DNA from: an uncultured Lachnospira sp.
GTDB lineage: Bacteria; Bacillota; Clostridia; Lachnospirales; Lachnospiraceae
DNA: 64,000 nt
Reading direction: 5' to 3'
Assembly: GCA_910589305.1 (NCBI GenBank)
Contig: CAJUTV010000003.1
Span: 186,001-250,000, forward strand
A program made the translations under genes and the position numbers. Below are positions 41,211 through 49,407 of the stretch, piece after piece. The notes below the pieces were generated by a model that was not told the origin of the DNA, searched no databases, and saw only the letters and a list, made by a program, of their open reading frames with translations. Every line of letters starts with the position of its first letter. The first letter of the stretch is position 1.

Positions 41211-43271
41211 ATGAATATTACAACATTAAAAGGAATTGGAACAAAAACGGCAGAATTGTTTGCAAAACTTGGTATATATACAACACAAGACCTTTTAAAA
41301 TTTTATCCAAGAGATTATGATGTGTATGAAGAACCTATACTTGTCGATGAACTGACATCGGACTATGAAGCTACGGTTCTTGCAGTATATGGCATTATTG
41401 CAAGAAAAATAGATGTGTATGATACAGGAAAATTATCAATTATCAGTACCATAGTTCGCGATGAAAAAGGAGAGGGAATAAAATGTGTATGGTACAATAT
41501 GCCCTATCTAAAATCATCGTTAAGACAGGGAATGAGGTATATATTTCGAGGCAGAGTAGTTATAAAAAATAGTCAAAAAATTTTAGAACAGCCACAAATT
41601 TATACTGTTGCACAATATAATGAAATAAAAGGAGTTATGCAGCCTGTTTATCCGCTCACAAAAGGATTGTCTAATAAAACAGTTACAAAAGCGGTTAAGC
41701 AGGCTATTGAATTGTTTGATACAAATTTAGAAATGGAGTATATACCAAAAGAAATACGTATTCAAAATAAGTTGGCTGAACATAATTTTGCTGTAGTAAA
41801 TATCCATTTTCCAAAATCAATGGAAGATTATATACAAGCAAGGAAAAGACTTGCTTTTGAAGAATTTTTTATCTTTGTACTTGCAGTTAGAAGCTTAAAA
41901 ACCAGCAATGCCAGACGTCCAAACAAGCATATAATATTGAATGATTCAAGAACGGATGAACTGATTGCAAAATTGCCTTATAAGCTGACCAATGCACAGT
42001 ATCATACATGGCTTGAGATTCGAGAGAATATGGCGAGCGATAAGTTAATGAGCAGGCTGATTCAGGGAGATGTTGGTTCAGGAAAAACGATTATTGCAGT
42101 GCTTGCTCTTTTAAATACAGTGTATTCAGGAAGTCAAGGCGCGCTTATGGCACCGACAGAAGTCTTGGCAAAACAGCATTTTGAATCCATTACGGCTATG
42201 TTTGAAAAATATGGCATAGATATGCAGATTTCTTTGTTGACAGGCTCCATGACAGCAAGTGCTAAAAAGAAAGAATATGAAAAAATTGCCGCAGGACAGA
42301 CTCATATTATCATTGGAACCCACGCATTGATTCAGGAAAAAGTCGTATATAAGGATTTAGCTTTAGTCATTACCGATGAACAGCATCGATTTGGTGTCAA
42401 TCAGCGAAAAGATTTTTCGGATAAAGGAAAAGAGCCGCATGTGCTTGTTATGAGCGCTACACCGATTCCTAGAACATTGGCCATTATTATTTATGGAGAC
42501 CTTGATATTTCCATTATTGATGAGCTTCCTGCAAATCGTATTCCTATTAAAAATTGTGTGGTGGATACATCTTATCGACCAAACGCATATGAATTTATTA
42601 AAAAACAGGTTGCGCTTGGGCGTCAAGCATATATTATATGTCCAATGGTGGAGGAGAGCGAGTCTGTAGAGGCAGAAAATGTAGTTGATTATGCCAATCA
42701 ATTAAGACAAGAGATGCCTAGTGAAATAATAATAGAGATTCTTCATGGAAAGATGAAGCCGACACAAAAAAATGATGTGATGCAGCGGTTTTCAGATGGT
42801 GAAATTCATATTTTGGTATCAACTACAGTTGTTGAGGTTGGCGTGAATGTTCCCAACGCAACGGTGATGATGGTTGAAAATGCAGACCGTTTTGGGCTTG
42901 CACAGCTTCATCAGCTTCGGGGAAGAGTAGGCAGAGGCGCGCATCAATCATACTGTATTTTTGTGGCGGGAAATAAGTCTAGCAAAAATATGAAAAGACT
43001 TGAAATACTAAATAAAACGAATGATGGATTTAAGATTGCTGAGGAAGATTTGAAACTTCGAGGACCAGGCGATTTTTTTGGCGTGCGGCAAAGCGGTGAG
43101 TTGGATTTAGGCATTGCTGATATATATACGGATGCAACGATGTTAAAGGCAGCCGCCGATGCTGCCGATAAGGTGATGGAAAAAGATATGCTTGCAAAAC
43201 CAGAAAATGCGATATTGGCAGAGAAGGTTCATATGTATACCATCAAATGCTTAGAGAAGATAAATTTATAA
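41211..43271 (+). CDS. recG: ATP-dependent DNA helicase RecG
   Basis: A 686-residue helicase that remodels stalled replication forks. N-terminal wedge/OB domain (about 1-215) with ITTLKGIGTKTAELFAKLGI; Walker A GDVGSGKT near residues 286-293; helicase motif II as DEQHRFG near 388; motif III VMSATPIPRTLA; and motif VI QLRGRVGRG near 570. The full-length family order is intact. The ATG lies in a very AT-rich stretch without any SD, so translation initiation may depend on low structure; no better start exists that keeps the N-terminal domain. Confidence 0.96.
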   Translation: MNITTLKGIGTKTAELFAKLGIYTTQDLLKFYPRDYDVYEEPILVDELTSDYEATVLAVYGIIARKIDVYDTGKLSIISTIVRDEKGEGIKCVWYNMPYLKSSLRQGMRYIFRGRVVIKNSQKILEQPQIYTVAQYNEIKGVMQPVYPLTKGLSNKTVTKAVKQAIELFDTNLEMEYIPKEIRIQNKLAEHNFAVVNIHFPKSMEDYIQARKRLAFEEFFIFVLAVRSLKTSNARRPNKHIILNDSRTDELIAKLPYKLTNAQYHTWLEIRENMASDKLMSRLIQGDVGSGKTIIAVLALLNTVYSGSQGALMAPTEVLAKQHFESITAMFEKYGIDMQISLLTGSMTASAKKKEYEKIAAGQTHIIIGTHALIQEKVVYKDLALVITDEQHRFGVNQRKDFSDKGKEPHVLVMSATPIPRTLAIIIYGDLDISIIDELPANRIPIKNCVVDTSYRPNAYEFIKKQVALGRQAYIICPMVEESESVEAENVVDYANQLRQEMPSEIIIEILHGKMKPTQKNDVMQRFSDGEIHILVSTTVVEVGVNVPNATVMMVENADRFGLAQLHQLRGRVGRGAHQSYCIFVAGNKSSKNMKRLEILNKTNDGFKIAEEDLKLRGPGDFFGVRQSGELDLGIADIYTDATMLKAAADAADKVMEKDMLAKPENAILAEKVHMYTIKCLEKINL

Positions 43272-43330
43272 AATATTGTATAATATTAAAACAATATTGA
43301 TTTACAATAAATATATAAAGGAGAACAATT

Positions 43331-43885
43331 ATGGCATTAATTCAATGTCCTGAATGTGACAATAACATAAGTGATAAAGCAATAGCATGTCCTCATTGTG
43401 GCTGTCCTTCAAGTGAGTGGAAAAATGCAGGGCAAATTGTTAGTCCAAATAAGTCACATTTAGAAGAAGATAGTTCCAATCAAATGATTAAAGAAATTGT
43501 TGGAAGATATCCTATAACGGAAAAAGCAAAGATGATTCGTGATTTAAGAGAAGAAGCAGGAATGAAGTTAAACGAAGCAGCAGAGGCAATTGATTCTTAT
43601 TTGTATTTATTAAGTAAAAAAGAAAATAAAGAAGATAATGGTGTATATCGATATACTTCATTTGGCAAAATAAAAGTATATTGTCCTCGCTGTAAAAGTG
43701 AAAATTGTTCTTATATTCAAGAACAGACTATTAAACAAGGAGAAACTCAAACAAGATATACAAAAAATCTTAATCCATTGAGACCATTTACTTTAGCAAA
43801 TAAAAAGGAAAAAGTAATAAGCGAAGATAGAACTATTACAAAAAGTAAGTTAGTTTGCAATAGTTGCGGCAATATATTTGATTAA
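43331..43885 (+). CDS. Zinc-ribbon protein with L7/L12-like helix
   Basis: A 184-residue protein. The N-terminus is a zinc ribbon (CPECDNNISDKAIACPHCG). Residues about 55-95 (AKMIRDLREEAGMKLNEAAEAID) read like the C-terminal domain of ribosomal protein L7/L12. A second zinc-ribbon is split across the C-terminal half (CPRCKSENCSYI...LVCNSCG). No membrane helix. AAAGGAG precedes the ATG. Not part of an evident operon. Function unknown; nucleic acid or protein binding is likely from the ribbons. Confidence 0.75.
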   Translation: MALIQCPECDNNISDKAIACPHCGCPSSEWKNAGQIVSPNKSHLEEDSSNQMIKEIVGRYPITEKAKMIRDLREEAGMKLNEAAEAIDSYLYLLSKKENKEDNGVYRYTSFGKIKVYCPRCKSENCSYIQEQTIKQGETQTRYTKNLNPLRPFTLANKKEKVISEDRTITKSKLVCNSCGNIFD

Positions 43886-44019
43886 TATATAATTATTAGA
43901 AAAATAAGGTTTGATGCAATAATAGAAATGGTTTTTGCAAGTTTTTACTGTGCAATTTCTATGTTACATTTTGAAGTGAGGGATAGTGTCAAAAAGATTA
44001 AGTAAGAATGAGGATTTGT

Positions 44020-44250
44020 ATGAGAGATATGGAATTTACAATGAGTAGACCAGGTCTTGTTAAAGTGGGACAAGAAGTGGAGATTACGGAGGGCAGATTG
44101 CCAAGCAGCTTTTATTATACCATTGAGCCGGCAGTTGCCATGTCAGGCAATTATACCACCCCAGACCGCTTAAAGTCAAAGACAGGAATTATCAAAGAAA
44201 TTGGCGAAACCAGTCGAGGATATTATGTAATAGCAACTTTTAATGAATGA
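44020..44250 (+). CDS. Small unknown protein before spoIVA
   Basis: A 76-residue protein, MRDMEFTMSRPGLVKVGQ..., with a beta-barrel-like pattern (VGQEVEITEG, KTGIIKEIGETSRGYYVIATF). The GAGGA 8 bases upstream favours the ATG at 44020 over 44008. It lies 53 bases before spoIVA on the same strand, so it may be co-expressed during sporulation. I do not recognise the family. Confidence 0.65.
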   Translation: MRDMEFTMSRPGLVKVGQEVEITEGRLPSSFYYTIEPAVAMSGNYTTPDRLKSKTGIIKEIGETSRGYYVIATFNE

Positions 44251-44303
44251 TTGAAAGCCCTTCTGCATATACATTTACCAGTATATTCAGGAGGATTTTT
44301 TTA

Positions 44304-45782
44304 ATGGGTGAGTTTGATATTTATACAGATATTCAAAGACGTACAAATGGAGAAATTTACATAGGCATCGTTGGACCTGTCCGAACAGGAAAGTCAACAT
44401 TTATCAAGCGATTTATGGATTTGGCAGTTATTCCAGGCATTGAAGATGAAAACGTAAGAAAACGTACAATTGATGAATTGCCAATGAGTGGTGCGGGCAA
44501 TACTATAACTACAACAGAACCCAAATTTATACCAGGTGAAGCACCTGTTATCTGTCCGTTTGACGGGGCAGATATCAAAGTTCGCTTGATTGACTGTGTG
44601 GGATTTATGGTAAATGGCGCACTTGGATTGTATGAAAATGAAAAAGAACGCATGGTTAAAACACCTTGGAGTGAAGATGCGATACCATTTACAAAAGCGG
44701 CAGAAATAGGCACAAAAAAAGTTATTGGAGAACATTCTACGATAGGCGTTGTTGTCACTACAGATGGTTCTTTTACAGATATTGCACGCGAGGCGTATAT
44801 TGAGCCAGAAAGCAGAACAATCAAAGAATTAAAAACGCTAGGCAAGCCATTTGTTGTTTTGTTAAACAGTGCAAAACCCCATTCTGTAGAAACAAAAGAA
44901 TTAGCAGACAGTATGAGCAAAAATTATGGTGTATCGGTTCTTCCTATTAACTGTGACCAGTTGAAAAAAGAAGATATCAATCATATCTTAGAGCAGGTTC
45001 TTTTGGAATTTCCAATTAAAGAAATTGATTTTTGCGCGCCAAAATGGGTAGAAATATTATCTTCAGAACATTGGTTAAAGAAAAGTTTGTGTACAACAGC
45101 TTTGGATATATTAGACAGTTTTACGTATATGAAAGATACAAGAGAGAGTATGAATGATATTACCGAATTAAAGGAAGCGATTGACAGTGTAAATTTAAGC
45201 AGTGTCAATCTCGCAAATGGCAAGGTGGAAGTCACGTTTGTAATGTCGCCGGGCGTTTACTATGATATATTGAGCGAGCTTACCAATACAGAAATTCATA
45301 ATGAATATGAATTAATTAGCATCATTCGGAGTTTATCAGAGAAAAAGAATGAATTTGACTCCGTAAAAGAAGCACTGTCTGAGGTGAATTTAAGCGGATT
45401 TGGCATGGTAAAGCCAATTAAAGAAAATATTACGCTCGATGAGCCAATATGCTTTAAAAATGGCAATAAATATGGGGTAAAGATAAAAGCACAAGTGCCT
45501 TCTATTAATATGTTAAAAACAAATATCAATGTGGAGATAGCTCCAATCGTTGGAAGTAAGCTGCAAGCAGACGATTTGGTAGAATATATTAAAGGCAACA
45601 CAAAAGATAACCCACAGGGAATTTGGGATGTTAATATATTTGGAAAAACGGTTGAGCAGATTGTAAGTGATGGTATAAGGGAGAAGACAAAGAATATAAC
45701 AGGTGAAAATATGGAGAAAATCACTTCTACATTGGAAAAGGTGATGAATGATAACAGTGGATTGGTTTGTCTTATTGTATAA
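44304..45782 (+). CDS. spoIVA: Stage IV sporulation protein A
   Basis: A 492-residue ATPase, the same length as B. subtilis SpoIVA, which polymerises on the forespore surface and forms the basement layer of the spore coat. Walker A GPVRTGKS lies near residues 24-31; the TRAFAC-like features SGAGNTITTTEPKF (switch region) and DCVGF follow; the middle domain and C-terminal domain end in GLVCLIV. The ATG at 44304 has AGGAGGA upstream; the frame is open to 44247 but that part is not family-like. It is strong evidence that the organism forms endospores. Confidence 0.97.
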   Translation: MGEFDIYTDIQRRTNGEIYIGIVGPVRTGKSTFIKRFMDLAVIPGIEDENVRKRTIDELPMSGAGNTITTTEPKFIPGEAPVICPFDGADIKVRLIDCVGFMVNGALGLYENEKERMVKTPWSEDAIPFTKAAEIGTKKVIGEHSTIGVVVTTDGSFTDIAREAYIEPESRTIKELKTLGKPFVVLLNSAKPHSVETKELADSMSKNYGVSVLPINCDQLKKEDINHILEQVLLEFPIKEIDFCAPKWVEILSSEHWLKKSLCTTALDILDSFTYMKDTRESMNDITELKEAIDSVNLSSVNLANGKVEVTFVMSPGVYYDILSELTNTEIHNEYELISIIRSLSEKKNEFDSVKEALSEVNLSGFGMVKPIKENITLDEPICFKNGNKYGVKIKAQVPSINMLKTNINVEIAPIVGSKLQADDLVEYIKGNTKDNPQGIWDVNIFGKTVEQIVSDGIREKTKNITGENMEKITSTLEKVMNDNSGLVCLIV

Positions 45783-45804
45783 AATGTAAAAATGTGCTAC
45801 AATA

Positions 45805-45830
45805 GCCACAGCAAAGCTGTGGCATTTTTT
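45805..45830 (+). terminator. Terminator of spoIVA
   Basis: Perfect GCCACAGC/GCTGTGGC stem with an AAA loop, then TTTTTT. A second hairpin (45834-45842 with 45858-45866, AAACTGCTG/CAGCAGTTT) follows at once. Confidence 0.9.
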
Positions 45831-45933
45831 AAAAAACTGCTGCAAACATAGACTTAACAGCAGTTTATAAGTAAAAAATGGCATAACAAAGCTATAGTAT
45901 TTTCATGTAAAAAGTTTGGAGGTAGACAACATA

Positions 45934-46458
45934 ATGAAAAAAGTTGAAGATTACGTAAGAAGTATTCCCAATTTTCCAGAGGAAGGTATCATATTTAGAG
46001 ATATAACAACTGTTTTACAGGATGCAGAAGGCTTAAGACTTGCTGTTGACGGCATGGACGAATTGATTGGCGATGTAGACTATGATGTTGTGGTAGGACC
46101 AGAGTCAAGAGGATTTATATTTGGTGTACCAATTGCATACAAAAAACATAAGGCTTTTGTGCCCGTGCGAAAAAAAGGAAAACTGCCTTGTGAAACGATT
46201 TCTCAAGAGTATGATTTAGAGTATGGTGCTGCGATAATTGAACTTCACAAAGATGCTATTTTACCAGGACAAAAAGTTGTGATTGTCGATGATTTGATTG
46301 CTACAGGAGGAACGACAGAGGCTATTATCAAACTGATTGAAAAATTGGGCGGAGAAGTTGTAAAAATTGTATTTCTTATTGAATTGAAAGGATTAAAGGG
46401 AAGAGATAAATTGCAAGGATATAATGTAGATGCACTGATTCAGTATGATGGAAATTAG
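45934..46458 (+). CDS. apt: Adenine phosphoribosyltransferase
   Basis: A 174-residue purine salvage enzyme: adenine + PRPP gives AMP. The start MKKVEDYVRSIPNFPEEGIIFRDIT is diagnostic; VVVGPESRGFIFG and the PRPP loop VVIVDDLIATGGT near residues 116-128 complete it. GGAGGT lies about 12 bases before the ATG at 45934; the alternative ATG at 45916 lies within that site. It is followed 16 bases later by deoD, forming a purine salvage pair. Confidence 0.96.
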   Translation: MKKVEDYVRSIPNFPEEGIIFRDITTVLQDAEGLRLAVDGMDELIGDVDYDVVVGPESRGFIFGVPIAYKKHKAFVPVRKKGKLPCETISQEYDLEYGAAIIELHKDAILPGQKVVIVDDLIATGGTTEAIIKLIEKLGGEVVKIVFLIELKGLKGRDKLQGYNVDALIQYDGN

Positions 46459-46474
46459 ATGAGGAGGAGATTAT

Positions 46475-47191
46475 ATGGCAACACCGCATAATAGTGCCGC
46501 AATGGGAGATATTGCGAAGACTGTTCTTATGCCAGGCGACCCACTTCGCGCAAAGTATATTGCCGAAAATTTTTTGACTGATGTAAGCTGTTTTAATGAA
46601 GTCCGTAATATGTATGGTTTTACAGGCCTTTATAATGGGACAAGAGTATCGGTTATGGGCAGTGGTATGGGTATACCCTCAATGGGTATATACAGCTATG
46701 AACTTTACAATAGGTATGGCGTTGAGCAGATTATAAGAATTGGCTCTGCTGGCGGACTTGCAGATGACATTGCTCTAAAAGATGTGGTGGTCGCACAGGG
46801 AGCATGTACCAACTCTAATTACGCCTCACAGTATCAGCTTGATGGTTTATTTGCGCCAATTGCTGATTTTGACTTGTTGGAGACAGCCGTTTTTTGTGCA
46901 AGAAAAGCAGGTGTACATGTCAAAGTTGGCAATGTATTGTCTTCAGATGTGTTTTATAATGCTAATCCAACCTTTAATGATTGTTGGAAAACGATGGGGG
47001 TTTTAGCTGTTGAGATGGAGGCGGCAGGGTTGTATATGAATGCGGCAAGGTTTGGTAAGAAGGCACTGTGTATAGCAACAATCAGCGACCATCTTTACAA
47101 GACAGAAGAATTATCAGCGCAGGAGAGACAGACGGGCTTCAATGAAATGATAAAGATTGCGTTAGAGACGGCTGTAAAGGTGAGTGATTAA
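46475..47191 (+). CDS. deoD: Purine nucleoside phosphorylase, DeoD type
   Basis: A 238-residue enzyme that cleaves purine (deoxy)nucleosides with phosphate. The hexameric PNP family motifs are TPHNSAAMGDIAKTVLMPGDPLRAKYIA, GSGMGIPSMGIYSYEL, RIGSAGG and the active-site VEMEAAGLY; the catalytic Asp is in TISDHL. Length is normal. With apt it recovers bases from nucleosides. Its TAA overlaps the ATG of the next gene by one base. Confidence 0.96.
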   Translation: MATPHNSAAMGDIAKTVLMPGDPLRAKYIAENFLTDVSCFNEVRNMYGFTGLYNGTRVSVMGSGMGIPSMGIYSYELYNRYGVEQIIRIGSAGGLADDIALKDVVVAQGACTNSNYASQYQLDGLFAPIADFDLLETAVFCARKAGVHVKVGNVLSSDVFYNANPTFNDCWKTMGVLAVEMEAAGLYMNAARFGKKALCIATISDHLYKTEELSAQERQTGFNEMIKIALETAVKVSD

Positions 47192-48879
47192 TGGACACAA
47201 AATGGATTGTAATGTTTGCTATTTTTATTGTGATAGCAATTTATGTAAGTATAGACAGTAAGCGTAATGCAAAGAAAAAGATTGATGAGCGATTGACAAA
47301 AAGCTGGGGAAAGGCTGGAACGAAAAAATTATCCAAAGATGAATTGGAGGTTATTACACATTATTATGAAGATTGCTGTGATGGCACCATACAGTGTGAT
47401 GAAACCGATGTAATTGATGATATTACATGGAGTGATTTGGATATGAATGCGGTTTTTGCAAAGATGGATATTACAAATTCTTCAATTGGAAGAGAGTATC
47501 TTTATAAGATGCTTCGTATGCCATTTAACAGTAAAGAAAAGTTAAACGAGTTAGACCGCGTGGCAGATTATTTTGATAAACATGAAAAAGAAAGAAAGTC
47601 CTTTCAAAAAGAATATGTCAATATGGGTTTTGTAAAAGGCATATCCATTAGTGATTATATTAGTTTAGTGATGGAATTAAAGTCTGGCAGCAATTTATTT
47701 CATTATATTTTGCTGGTTTTGTTGGTGATTTCATTTGTGATAGGCTTTACAGCCCATGCTTTAGTAGGAACAGCCGCCATTATATTAACAATTAGTATTA
47801 TGGTAATATCCTATTATCGGTATAAGGCGAAGGTTGAGCCATATTTTGTTTGTATTAAACAAGTTGTTAAGATGGTTTCCATAGCAGATAATTTAGCAAA
47901 GTTGAATATTCCAGAGTTGGAGCGCTACAATGATGATTTTAGGCAGATAGCAAAAGAATTTGCAAGTGTTGTCAGCAATTCAAGTCTGCTTACAAGTGCT
48001 AATGTCACTGGTTCGTTGACAGAGATGTTAATGGATTATATCCGAATGTTAAGCCATTTAGATTTGATAACATTTAATAATATTGTTAAAAAATTAAACA
48101 ACAAAGATAAACAAATTTTTCAGTTAATGGATAGGCTGGGATTTTTGGAAGCAGCTATCTGTGTTGCTTCGTTTAGAAGACAGCTTCCATATTGGTGTAA
48201 GCCAAAATTTGAAGGTGTTGTATATGAGGCAAACCAACTGTATCACCCATTGATTAATGAACCTGTTGCCAATTCCATTCAGGCAGGCAGACATGTGTTG
48301 CTTACAGGTTCCAACGCATCGGGAAAATCAACGTTTTTAAAGACGGTTGCTATTAATGCTTTATTATCGCAAGCCATTTATACAAGTTTGTCCAAAGCAT
48401 ATCATGCACCAATATATCGAATTTACTCGTCAATGTCACTTCGTGATAATTTAGGAAACAATGACAGCTACTATATTGTTGAGATTAAGTCACTCAAACG
48501 AATTTTAGATGCGATTGATATAAAGGATATAAAACCAGTGTTGTGTTTTGTTGACGAGGTGCTGCGCGGAACGAATACAGTAGAACGAATTGCGGCATCA
48601 TCTGAAATTTTACAGAGTTTAAATGGCAAAAATGTGTTGTGTTTTGCGGCTACGCATGATATTGAACTTACTTCTATTTTAAAACATTGTTACGATAATT
48701 ATCATTTTCAGGAAGAAGTGACAGAAGATGATGTACAGTTTAATTTTAGACTGCACAGCGGACCTGCCGTGACAAGAAATGCTATCAAATTGTTAAATAT
48801 TATTGGTTATGATAAGAAAATTATTGCAAAAGCAGAAGAACGAGCAAGGGAATTTCTTGAAAAAGGTGTATGGAAGTGA
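47191..48879 (+). CDS. Membrane-anchored MutS-like ATPase
   Basis: A 562-residue protein. It starts with a membrane helix (about 4-20), and a hydrophobic pair (about 173-213) lies in the middle. The C-terminal third is a MutS domain V ATPase: Walker A TGSNASGKST near residue 372-381, the SSMSLRDNLGNNDSYYI segment, Walker B PVLCFVDEVLRGTNT near 450-464 and ATHDIEL. The lever/clamp parts are reduced and the mismatch-recognition domain is absent, so it is not a mismatch repair MutS. Such 'MutS-related' proteins with membrane helices are known in Firmicutes but not characterised. Translation is coupled to deoD (TAATG). Confidence 0.8.
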   Translation: MDTKWIVMFAIFIVIAIYVSIDSKRNAKKKIDERLTKSWGKAGTKKLSKDELEVITHYYEDCCDGTIQCDETDVIDDITWSDLDMNAVFAKMDITNSSIGREYLYKMLRMPFNSKEKLNELDRVADYFDKHEKERKSFQKEYVNMGFVKGISISDYISLVMELKSGSNLFHYILLVLLVISFVIGFTAHALVGTAAIILTISIMVISYYRYKAKVEPYFVCIKQVVKMVSIADNLAKLNIPELERYNDDFRQIAKEFASVVSNSSLLTSANVTGSLTEMLMDYIRMLSHLDLITFNNIVKKLNNKDKQIFQLMDRLGFLEAAICVASFRRQLPYWCKPKFEGVVYEANQLYHPLINEPVANSIQAGRHVLLTGSNASGKSTFLKTVAINALLSQAIYTSLSKAYHAPIYRIYSSMSLRDNLGNNDSYYIVEIKSLKRILDAIDIKDIKPVLCFVDEVLRGTNTVERIAASSEILQSLNGKNVLCFAATHDIELTSILKHCYDNYHFQEEVTEDDVQFNFRLHSGPAVTRNAIKLLNIIGYDKKIIAKAEERAREFLEKGVWK

Positions 48880-48948
48880 TAAAATACCTAATAAATTAAA
48901 AAATATTAATATAATCATAAATTGAGAATGAAAAGGGGTGGAAGGTAC

Positions 48949-49125
48949 ATGTTGTTATCAATGGGTTTTGTTGGTGAAGTGATATTTGAGGCTGTTAAGT
49001 TTGTTGTGATGATATTGTTGCTTGTATTAGCGGTTATTGCTGGCGGCAAGTTAAGAAAGGCAAAGGATGCAAAAAAGGCGGCAACACAGACAAATGTTAC
49101 GACAACACAGGGAAATGACAATTAG
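48949..49125 (+). CDS. 58-residue single-helix membrane protein
   Basis: A small protein with one helix (about 12-32) preceded by MLLSMGFVGEVIFEAVKF and followed by a basic, then Thr/Asn-rich tail. GGGTGGAAGG precedes the ATG at 48949; the upstream ATG at 48922 has none. I know no function. It may belong to the previous transcript. Confidence 0.55.
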   Translation: MLLSMGFVGEVIFEAVKFVVMILLLVLAVIAGGKLRKAKDAKKAATQTNVTTTQGNDN

Positions 49126-49407
49126 TTCAATATCTATAGCAAGCAAAATGAAGATTATATTTTGTTATGGTTGCTGAGTGGATAAGTTTATTACAAAAAA
49201 TCACAATAAAATGTGTTGTTTTTATTGGAAAGAAATTGTAAATATATATTTTTATTTGGCATGATAAATATATTTACAGTATGAGTTTAAATATTAAAAG
49301 AAAGGAAAATCTACTAATAAAATGGTTTTTTAGTTGAAATCATTTAAAGTATATTGATATAAAATATATTTGTATATTAATATATTTTTAGTAGCAGGAT
49401 TAAGAAC
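49126..49407. other. Intergenic region before alaS
   Basis: About 280 AT-rich bases. I looked for a T-box leader (the conserved AGGGTGGNACCGCG element) and it is absent. A possible promoter is TTGAAA (49334-49339), an 18-base spacer and TATAAA (49358-49363). Near 49140 there is a modest hairpin (AGCAA...TTGCT) without a T run. Confidence 0.4.

Noticed and set aside
44357..45724. Long antisense frames across spoIVA (187 and 142 codons)
   Set aside because: They are mirror images of a well-conserved gene and lack SD sites; codon content is that of an antisense shadow.
49126..49407. T-box riboswitch before alaS
   Set aside because: The conserved T-box core and antiterminator are not present in the 280-base gap.
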